Shown: in pieces, positions 49,101 through 56,065 of the stretch
How the letters are laid out: every line of letters begins with the position of its first letter
Numbering within the stretch: the first letter of the stretch is position 1
DNA from: Stieleria bergensis
GTDB lineage: Bacteria; Planctomycetota; Planctomycetia; Pirellulales; Pirellulaceae
NCBI GenBank assembly: GCA_007745635.1
Contig: CP036272.1
Location: 1,406,792 to 1,470,791, forward strand
Length of the DNA stretch: 64,000 bases
Direction of reading: 5' to 3'
Made by a program: the position numbers and the translations under genes
The notes under the pieces: model-generated
What the model was told of the DNA's origin: nothing
Databases searched by the model: none
What the model saw: the letters and a program-made list of their open reading frames with translations, nothing else

Positions 49101-50106
49101 GGGTTTCAATGAGACCGCTGAGCGAACCATCGTCTGGATTCCAGATGCGGATGGTTTGATCAAGCGACCCAGAGATCAGTTGTTTGCCGCCGGCTGAAAA
49201 ACGCAGTGAGCTGACTGGAGCGGTATGCCCGCTAAGCGTTTGCAGTGGCTGGCCGGTTTGGCTATCCCAAACAACAATCGTATGATCTTTGCCACTGGTC
49301 GCAATGCGGTGATTGGTTTGGTCAACGGTCATCGCCTGGACGTCAGCAGCGGTGTTGATCTGCTGTCGCACAACATCGCGTGGACGACGCCAGAGTTTGA
49401 CTTCTCTGAAACTGCCCGATGCCAGCAGATCGCCCGCGGAACTGATCGCCAGTGATTGCACCAAGTCTCGGTGCGCGACATTGCCCATGGTGTCGCTGGA
49501 CAACGCAGGGTCAGACAATTGAGTGACCAGCTGGCCGGTGGGGACATGGTACAGGTACAGTTGATTGGCTCGGCCACAGATCACGTATTGGCCGTCTGGT
49601 GAGAGAGTCACCGCATTGACGGGGCCAATTGATTTCGCCAGCGGACGCCATTGCTTGGGGGATAAGCTGGCGATGCCACCGGACCCACGGGCTCCCTGAT
49701 CGATCCAAAGTTTTAGCAGGCCAAGTTCCTGTGAGGTCAAGTTGCTGGCCGCGACATCATTGTCTTCTGGCGGCATGATGGGATCCGATTGATGCGAGCA
49801 AACCTTCAGCAGCAAGCTCTCTGACCCTTTTCCGGCAATGGCTGCCGGTCCAGAGTCACCGCCCTTTAGGATGCCCGCCGCTGATTCCAGCACGAGGTCG
49901 CCCTGCTTTTCTGTCAAGCTATGACAGGCCAAACAATTCTTTTGCATGATCGGCAAAATGTCTTTTTCGAACATCACTGGTTGATCACGCTGGACACTCG
50001 CCACCGGAATTTCGGCGGTGATGTTGGTGATCCAGGCGATCAAGCAGGACAGAATGAGCAGTGACCGTTTCAAGGCTGAACCGTAAGCAAGTGGAAGGGT
50101 TAGCAT
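46126..50106 (-). CDS. Exported cytochrome c (PSCyt1-type) - WD40 protein with inserted coiled coil
   Basis: A 1326-residue protein; ATG 50106 is preferred to a TTG three codons upstream. A signal segment (SLLILSCLIAWITNITAE) precedes a planctomycete-type cytochrome C domain with CLACHS near residue 58 and IMPPED. WD40 repeats follow (about 155-780, e.g. LSGHTAPVSSLRFSAGGKQL). A coiled coil of about 240 residues rich in Ala, Lys, Glu and Gln (about 780-1020) interrupts the propeller region, and more WD40 repeats close the protein (LEGHTNYVLDLAWKNDGSLL). Export places the haem outside the cytoplasm. The upstream neighbour carries a similar coiled coil, suggesting contact. Confidence 0.9.
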   Translation of the reverse strand: MLTLPLAYGSALKRSLLILSCLIAWITNITAEIPVASVQRDQPVMFEKDILPIMQKNCLACHSLTEKQGDLVLESAAGILKGGDSGPAAIAGKGSESLLLKVCSHQSDPIMPPEDNDVAASNLTSQELGLLKLWIDQGARGSGGIASLSPKQWRPLAKSIGPVNAVTLSPDGQYVICGRANQLYLYHVPTGQLVTQLSDPALSSDTMGNVAHRDLVQSLAISSAGDLLASGSFREVKLWRRPRDVVRQQINTAADVQAMTVDQTNHRIATSGKDHTIVVWDSQTGQPLQTLSGHTAPVSSLRFSAGGKQLISGSLDQTIRIWNPDDGSLSGLIETPAAVNAVEWVNANNDPNRDERLLVSGGSDKLIRTWQFPAFAPEIHPLVSPALQQAIFRANGQLIVLLGENQKATTISVDPKGVVKQWSPDQASITAIAAAGATTLATASSDNFLTLWSVGEQKQIDQWLIQADESELPAITRLAITADGKRLASGHSDGQLIFWNLQSDPQPTQEGDPKPKHFQQSVAGNKQAVTSLRFSPDGTTLLAGYADGVFRGFNPDNAQQRFATSHGARINDIAISNDGKVIATAGQNNSVRLWQSNGSGFGISQVNQLRGPATSVTLSPDGSQVIVAVQAESPICLIHETAQGKLLQQYTQHKNSIAALMTDQQGRIGSLDATSIQLWSTNGLKVITGHNDQITSLAAIPNAPLQVISGSRDSTAKRWDLNSARQVTQFSHGGPVTAVAASPDGSRVATAGENNLARLWNINGQRIADLKGDLRLQLSASRAVQQEKTAQARVTSAKKQLEDAEKQLPTRVEAAKKADEELATADKDLQEKTAALDKATTEKVAAEKLAIEASKQARAALLEKLRAEADAQSAADALKTAQARSTQLVAAANATPGNDALKQASQNSLAAVKTAQTESSRLQQEMKAPIQMAQAAIQKANEMTQKVSVTQKPYTDALTAKQSAETARNLAAQKQAIAARDKREAEAKVPVAKTAVQEMETALVAAKEQVTQANQAAKDSEQPLNAVAFSDDGSLLATGGQFSNVHTWDGTTGTAVAAFAGHQGPNRCVTFLDANTLASTGADQSLRLWDLNPGWKLQQTIGAADQPELISHRVTSLDFDATAQHLLVAGGTPSRSGELLVFHLDDGQRTLFLPQAHDDVIYAAKFSPDGKRIASASADKYIRTFDVISSQPLRRLEGHTNYVLDLAWKNDGSLLASASADNTIKVWNPDTGDQSRTIQNFEKQVTAIRFVGEGSDVVSSCGDRRVRMQRTSNGGNIRNFSGTTAWQHCVDITPDGKTIAAGTADGKVYLWNSTNGQLLKTLEVGQ

Positions 50107-50179
50107 CCTTTGCAAGTGGAAGTGACAAGCGAATCACTTGTCGAACACACCGTCGCCTCATGCCACGGTGTTCCATTGA

Positions 50180-53100
50180 TTATTTCTTTTCGACTTCGAT
50201 AACCGTCAGTTTGAAGGGGTGTTCCAAAGTCAAGTTTTGACCATTGAAGTTCATTTGCAATCGAAACGTCATCTCATGCTCACCCGGCGTCGCCGTTGCG
50301 TTGGCGGTGACGTTTACGACGGCGGCTTTCTTCGCTTTGTCCAAGTTGACCGTTGGAATGGACAGGCCGCCCACGCCGCCAGGCAGCCGTGGTTGAATGC
50401 TGACGTTACTGTCGAATCCATACAACCGCTCGATGGCGAATGTGACTTCAGCGTTCTCGCCCTGTTTGACCGTCAACGCATTGGGCAGCGTTGGCTCGAT
50501 GGGGTAAGACGCCACTTTGATTGTGATCGGTGTTGAGGCCGTGGAGAAGTTCGTGCTGCGTTTGTTGGACCGTTGCTTGGCCTGCTGAGCGGCCTGATCG
50601 GCACGCTGTTTCTCTTGTTGTGCCAAGCGTTCGGTCTGCTGGGCGTCTGCGTAGGCCTTGTCCGCGTTGGTCTTGGCTTCCTGTTCGGATTTCTGCTGGG
50701 CGCTGATCGCAGTCGCTTTATCCGTCGCCGTCTTCATGGTCGTTTGACTGTTGTTGACCTTTTCCGTTGCCGCAGTGACCGCCTTGGCTGCCTCGGCAAC
50801 GGCTTGGTTCATCGCGGCGTCATCTGGCTTGGCGGCCAGTTGTTTGGTCGCGTCTTGCTGCCGCTTGGTTGCGTCTTGCAATTCCTTTTGAGCTGCTGTG
50901 ACGGCATTGCCAGCATTCGTCTCTGCGGTTTGGGCAGTTTTCAGGTCTGTCCCGGTTTGTGTTAGCTTGCGTGCTGCGTCTTGAGCAGATTTTTGCGTTT
51001 CCAGAGTTTTCTTTTTGGCGTCAGCAAGGATCGTGGCGAACCGCTCTTGCCTTGCGACTGCTGCCTCGGTTGCTTCGGGGTTGCGGCTGTATTGGAAACC
51101 TTGAGCAGAGCACGCTAAGTAAAACGTGTAGGTCCCGGGGACCGTGGTGGCTTGCAGTTTGAGTTCAAACTCGCCCTTTTCGTTGGCCGCCATCGCCACT
51201 TGGTTCAAATTGACATTCGGTGGCAGACCCAGCGGATAGCCAGTCAGGTTGCCGCCAACACCTTCGGCACGTTTGACCTGATAGGGGATCTTGATCACGC
51301 CACCGCGAGCGGTTTCGATCGTCTTGCCATCACCGGTGGTGCAGGACACCAGCGACTGTTCGCTATTGGAAACGGTCAGCATCAGCGCTGGAGTGAGACG
51401 CGCCGGAATGCTAGAGACGTTGGCATTGGGTTGTTGAAAGCGGTAGGTTTCCAGCACGCGTCCATAACGTGCCAGTCGTTTGAGGCTTTGCCCGTTGACG
51501 GTGGAGGTGCCTTGGACAGCAAGTGTGGACGTTGCCCCGGGAGCATCCGCCGCAGCAGTCAGCACCAACACGCCATAATCATTGCCCGGGCCGATGATGA
51601 TCGGGTCGGTTGTGACTCCAGCTGGTAAGCCGCTGGCTGTGACGGTGATTTCACCGTCAAAACCATCCCGACGATAGGCTGTGATTCGCAGCGCCGTCCG
51701 GCCGCCTTTGCGGATCAGAATCGAACCAGGATGATCGATCGGTGATGCCGCAAGACGAAAGTCAGGCTGTGGCTGGCGAATGCAAAGACGGTAGACCAAG
51801 CGGGGATCGCTCTGCACGCTGCTGTACGAGTCACGCACCATCAATCGATACGTTCCGTCTGTGGGGGCTGTAAACAAATACGTTGGATCGTTGTGCCGAT
51901 GGTCAAAACCCTTGTCTCGAATGCGGGTGGTTAGCTCGTCATGCCAAACGATCTGTTGCAGCTTCTCTTCGCCCTCGTCGGTGAGGGTGACGCGTTGGAT
52001 CAGTAGCGAAGGATCGGTCGGCTGGCCCAACCGATGCGACAATAAATCAATGGCTAGTTTTTGTCCCGCGGTGGCTTCAAAAGTGAACCAGTCTATGTCT
52101 CGTTTGGGATAAAACTGGCCATGGATTTCGCACGGAAAGTCAATGGATTGTGCTTGTTGGGGGGAATCGTTTTCAGCCTGTTCCAGGACGCGTTTGGCAC
52201 CGGCGACGGTCATCAGAAAGGCGTTTGATTTTCCAGCGGGAGAATCAATGCGGAATGTAAACCCATCCAAACCCGCTTGATGCGGGTCCAAGCGAGCGTC
52301 GAAATCAAGTTGATCAGCGACTTGCTTGGGGATCGGAATGTTGGTTTCAAACTGTTGCAATGGCGTTCCATCGATTGTGAAGCGACTGGCTTTTCCACCG
52401 GGCAGATTGCGACCGTAGACCGTGTATTTGTCATTCGAGCCAAGCAGCCCAGCAGGCGGAAAGACAAAGTCGATTTGTGGCCTCGTTGACAGCACGAGTC
52501 GGTACACATATTCAGCACCGCCGCGATGCAGGGAGTCACGAACCTTGATCAGATAGTTGCCGTTTTGAGGCAGCGTGAGGTTGATCAGCGGATCTCCCTG
52601 CACTTGGTTTTGGCTCTGCTGCAAGGTGCGTCCATCGGGCGCTTGCAGGGTGACCATCAGTTCTGATTTAGAATCGATCCGTCTGGCCAAAGCATCGATC
52701 GTCAGTTGCTGACCTTGCTTGCCTTCGAATTGAAACAGGTCGTGGTCGGACGTGGTTTTGAGTTGCCCATTGATGATCCCCGGGAAACTCACTTCGGTCG
52801 CGGTATCGGGATCTTGGTTGGGTTCGCTTTCTTGATACTCTGTCAGTGAATCAACCTGAAATGCACGTGGGTTAGACAGTCCATACTTGCCACGGCAACG
52901 GACCTCGTATTGACCGGAGGGAACATCGCCGTGCACTTTGACTTCGAATTGATTTTCAACGGGCTGGGGTTGGTCCTCAAACGGCCCCGCTTCGGCCAGT
53001 TTCTGAGTCGCGGAGATGCCAGGGTGCGAAAACTCCAGCTGATTGACTGCATCAAGGTCAACACCGGAGATTTCCAGCGTCAGGCTCTGGCCTGCTTGAG

Positions 53101-53212
53101 CCCCAGCAGGATAGATGGAACCCAAGTGCGTCTCAGGAAGCTGTGCAGTGGCGACTGACACAGCAATGATGACATGCAGGACAGCCAACGCGAAGGGGGA
53201 ACGCTTGATCAT
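50180..53212 (-). CDS. Exported PPC-domain protein with inserted coiled coil
   Basis: A 1010-residue protein starting at ATG 53212 with a signal peptide (FALAVLHVIIAVSVATA). An IPT/Ig-like domain (IYPAGAQAGQSLTLEISG) is followed by two bacterial pre-peptidase C-terminal-like domains, opening ESEPNQDPDTATEVSFPG near residue 127 and AENDSPQQAQSIDFPCEIHG near 345, each ending in YLIKVRDS or YRLMVRDS. Several beta-sandwich domains follow. A coiled coil of about 165 residues rich in Ala, Lys, Gln and Thr sits at about 720-884, and a last Ig-like domain ends the chain. No catalytic domain was seen. It lies 73 bp upstream of the cytochrome-WD40 gene. Confidence 0.87.
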   Translation of the reverse strand: MIKRSPFALAVLHVIIAVSVATAQLPETHLGSIYPAGAQAGQSLTLEISGVDLDAVNQLEFSHPGISATQKLAEAGPFEDQPQPVENQFEVKVHGDVPSGQYEVRCRGKYGLSNPRAFQVDSLTEYQESEPNQDPDTATEVSFPGIINGQLKTTSDHDLFQFEGKQGQQLTIDALARRIDSKSELMVTLQAPDGRTLQQSQNQVQGDPLINLTLPQNGNYLIKVRDSLHRGGAEYVYRLVLSTRPQIDFVFPPAGLLGSNDKYTVYGRNLPGGKASRFTIDGTPLQQFETNIPIPKQVADQLDFDARLDPHQAGLDGFTFRIDSPAGKSNAFLMTVAGAKRVLEQAENDSPQQAQSIDFPCEIHGQFYPKRDIDWFTFEATAGQKLAIDLLSHRLGQPTDPSLLIQRVTLTDEGEEKLQQIVWHDELTTRIRDKGFDHRHNDPTYLFTAPTDGTYRLMVRDSYSSVQSDPRLVYRLCIRQPQPDFRLAASPIDHPGSILIRKGGRTALRITAYRRDGFDGEITVTASGLPAGVTTDPIIIGPGNDYGVLVLTAAADAPGATSTLAVQGTSTVNGQSLKRLARYGRVLETYRFQQPNANVSSIPARLTPALMLTVSNSEQSLVSCTTGDGKTIETARGGVIKIPYQVKRAEGVGGNLTGYPLGLPPNVNLNQVAMAANEKGEFELKLQATTVPGTYTFYLACSAQGFQYSRNPEATEAAVARQERFATILADAKKKTLETQKSAQDAARKLTQTGTDLKTAQTAETNAGNAVTAAQKELQDATKRQQDATKQLAAKPDDAAMNQAVAEAAKAVTAATEKVNNSQTTMKTATDKATAISAQQKSEQEAKTNADKAYADAQQTERLAQQEKQRADQAAQQAKQRSNKRSTNFSTASTPITIKVASYPIEPTLPNALTVKQGENAEVTFAIERLYGFDSNVSIQPRLPGGVGGLSIPTVNLDKAKKAAVVNVTANATATPGEHEMTFRLQMNFNGQNLTLEHPFKLTVIEVEKK

Positions 53213-53264
53213 GACACTTGATACGGGCACTGGATGAGGGAGCAGAAAAGGACGGAAGCAACGG

Positions 53265-55832
53265 TCAGCGAATGAATTGGAACTCCTTCGCGTTGAGCAT
53301 CGCCCAGATCACATCTTCCCAGGCTTGCTTGGAGTCCTTGGCATCGCTGACATGGGACAGCACAAACTCACGTTCGGAGACCGTCGGCTTGCGTGAAAAT
53401 GCCCACAGGTAAAGCTCGGTGATTTTGGCTTGATTTTCGGTGTCGCTATCCTTGGCAAAATTCGCTGCACGACCGGTGCCGCTTTGTAGACGGTTCTGCA
53501 CGTCACTGGAATTGAGCAAGTGCAGCGACTGAGCCAAGTTGGCCTCCGGGCTGCGTTCACATTCACAAGCACTCTCCGCTTCAGGCTTGCCAAAGACTTG
53601 CAGAAAGTAGTTGTCAAAGCCATTGTCTGGCAATTGGATCGCCAGTGTCCCCCGTGGCACACCGTTAAAACTGGCTGGGACATCGGCGACATGATTGATG
53701 CTGTCATACAGCACTTCAGCTGGCAGTCGACGAGGATAGAATCGCGAAAAGTTCTGCGCGTCGGCTTTGTTTGATTCGGTCGGTTCACTGCTCAACTGGT
53801 AAACGCTTGATTTACAGATCGTGCGAACCAAGTCCTTCATGTCGAAGCCCTTGTCGATGAAGTGCTTCTCCAGTGCTGCGATCAATTCTGGATTGCTGGG
53901 CGGATTGGTGACCCGCAAGTCATCTTCAGGGTCCACGATGCCGCGGCCAAAGAAGTGTTTCCAGTAACGGTTCACCAGCGCTCGGCTAAAGAACGGATTC
54001 TCGGGGGCGGCCATCCAGTCGACCAAGTGATGTCGGGCATCATCCCATTCTGCAATGTCGAGCGGCTGACCGCCCAAACCAGTCGGTTTGACAGTCAACT
54101 TGGTGCGTGGGTTTCTGGCTTGGGCCAACTTGCCATTGAGAGACACCGAGTCCGGACGATTGGTCTCCGGGTTGTAGTTGCTGACCTTCATCGAGACTTG
54201 GGTGAAGAAGGCTTCAAAGCCGTAGTAGTCTTGTTGGCTCCAGCGTTCAAAGGGATGGTGGTGGCACTTGGCGCATCCCAAACGCATTCCCAAAAACAGC
54301 TGCGCGGTGTCTTCCATTTGCACCGACGAGGTTCGCAGCTCTCGATACCAGGCAACCGGTGGATGAGTTTCGGCGGTCCCACTGGCGGTCAGAATCGAGC
54401 GGACGAATTCGTCGTAAGGAGTGTTCTTGTCCAGTTGGTTGCGAATCCAATCATGGAATCGATAGGTGTAGCGAATGTCGTTGGTGTTGCGTCGCTTGTT
54501 GCGCAAAACCGAAGCCCACTTGTTGGCAAAGTAGTCCGCATAGCCAGGGCTGTCGACCAGGCGGTCAATCAAGCGATCGCGTTTATCGGCACTCGGATCG
54601 TCGATGAACTGGCGAGCCTGGTCAGCCGTTGGCAGCCGACCGGTGATGTCGATCGTTGCTCGGCGGATGAAGGTGGCGTCGTCGCAAAGACCGGAGGCTG
54701 GAATGCCCAGTTGCTTAAGCCGCGCGAACACCATGCCATCGATGAACGTTTGTTCCGGTGGCAGGGTTTCGACAGGCAAGCCTTGCGGAATGATTGCGCG
54801 GAAGACCGCCACTTGACCTTGGAAACGAACCATGACGGCGGTTTCACCGGGCGTGTCCGAAATGGTGACGCGGCCACTGGGGTCCGGGTGTGCCATGTCG
54901 GGTTGATTCGCTTCGTAGGCAGCCAGTCGCGTCACGTCCCGCAAAGATCCATCGCTATAGTGAGCCACAACAGACAGTTGCTGTTGCCCACCGGTGTTCA
55001 TTTCTCGAACCGGCGGCACAACTTCAATGCGTTGGATCGTGGGGTCCTCTTCGGAGCTGTTGGGGGATCCCTGCGCAATCCAGTTGGAAATCAGTTCCCA
55101 CTCGTAAGAACCGGGCTCCATCAATTTGCCGCCGCCATGGGGAACCTGGTTGGCCGGTTTCTGTAGCAGCAAACTGAACTCGGGATCTGCTGGGAAAATT
55201 CGCCGTCCCTGTTGTTCGTGTACTAAGTACTCGTAATCGTCTTCGGGGTAAAAACCCAACAAGGAAAGCTTGAAGCCATTTTGGCCATCCGACTTGCCGT
55301 GACAGCCGCCAGCATTGCAGCCCAGTCGGGTGAAGATCGGCACGACCTCGTCGACGAAGTTGACGGGCAGTTCCTGTTGGCATTGCGCGATTGTCAGTTC
55401 AATCGTTGCCGTCTTGCCATTGTTGCTCTTGGCAGTGATGCTGACGTTCCCATCACTTAGTGGAGTGACAAGGCCGTCTGCATCGACCTTGGCAATCTTG
55501 GGATCGCTCATGCTGTAGGTCACATCATGCGTGGCATCGTGTTGCTGGCCACTGCGATAGGAGCCAGTGACAATTAACTGCTTGCGCGCGTTTCGTCCAC
55601 GAATGACAGTGGGTCCGGTGGATTGAAACGACAAGCCTTGCAAGTCACCGGCGGGGCCCAGGCCCGGAAAGTCCGCAGCAGGGGACGCGGTGTGCCAGCA
55701 ACAGCTCGACAGGAAGGCAGTGATGCATACCAAAACGGTGAAACGCGCTCGAACCGCAGTCAGCTTTTGCAGCATCGGCGACTGTGTTTCTGGCAGGCGT
55801 TGTTGAGTGCCCCGATTCATCATGATCCCCAT
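53265..55832 (-). CDS. DUF1549/DUF1553 (PSD1) protein with Big_2 domains
   Basis: An 855-residue exported protein. MLQKLTAVRARFTVLVCITA at an internal ATG (55775) gives a better signal sequence, so the true start may be there. Two Ig-like Big_2 modules (about 65-150 and 270-350) flank a planctomycete cytochrome-like segment with LGCNAGGCHGKSDGQNGF. DUF1549 (about 365-570) contains RRATIDITGRLPTADQARQF and a standard haem motif in GCAKCHHHPFERWSQQDYYG. DUF1553 follows (NPFFSRALVNRYWKHFFGRG). The function of these domains is unknown; the presence of haem motifs suggests a redox role. It is 52 bp upstream of the PPC-domain gene. Confidence 0.92.
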   Translation of the reverse strand: MGIMMNRGTQQRLPETQSPMLQKLTAVRARFTVLVCITAFLSSCCWHTASPAADFPGLGPAGDLQGLSFQSTGPTVIRGRNARKQLIVTGSYRSGQQHDATHDVTYSMSDPKIAKVDADGLVTPLSDGNVSITAKSNNGKTATIELTIAQCQQELPVNFVDEVVPIFTRLGCNAGGCHGKSDGQNGFKLSLLGFYPEDDYEYLVHEQQGRRIFPADPEFSLLLQKPANQVPHGGGKLMEPGSYEWELISNWIAQGSPNSSEEDPTIQRIEVVPPVREMNTGGQQQLSVVAHYSDGSLRDVTRLAAYEANQPDMAHPDPSGRVTISDTPGETAVMVRFQGQVAVFRAIIPQGLPVETLPPEQTFIDGMVFARLKQLGIPASGLCDDATFIRRATIDITGRLPTADQARQFIDDPSADKRDRLIDRLVDSPGYADYFANKWASVLRNKRRNTNDIRYTYRFHDWIRNQLDKNTPYDEFVRSILTASGTAETHPPVAWYRELRTSSVQMEDTAQLFLGMRLGCAKCHHHPFERWSQQDYYGFEAFFTQVSMKVSNYNPETNRPDSVSLNGKLAQARNPRTKLTVKPTGLGGQPLDIAEWDDARHHLVDWMAAPENPFFSRALVNRYWKHFFGRGIVDPEDDLRVTNPPSNPELIAALEKHFIDKGFDMKDLVRTICKSSVYQLSSEPTESNKADAQNFSRFYPRRLPAEVLYDSINHVADVPASFNGVPRGTLAIQLPDNGFDNYFLQVFGKPEAESACECERSPEANLAQSLHLLNSSDVQNRLQSGTGRAANFAKDSDTENQAKITELYLWAFSRKPTVSEREFVLSHVSDAKDSKQAWEDVIWAMLNAKEFQFIR

Positions 55833-56065
55833 GATTTGGATTTGTCATCATCAGAAGCCCGTTGGCTTCTGCGTCATCTCGCCATTGTAGGTGAGTGCGA
55901 CATCACGATGTTGGCGAAAATCGTGATGCACTGTTTTGGTGGCGCTGTCCTGGCTGGTTCTCTGAGGTCTTGTTCTGCGCGCTGTTTCGGTCAGTCACAT
56001 TGTCGTGAATTGCCTAGGTTGCCTGAGTGTTCAGATTCGGGCGTGTCACAGGATTTGAACGCGGA

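Noticed and set aside
53862-55166. Long open frame of 434 codons on the plus strand opposite the PSD1 gene
   Set aside because: It is fully antisense to a gene with clear DUF1549/DUF1553 motifs; its translation has no domain and reflects codon bias of the real strand.
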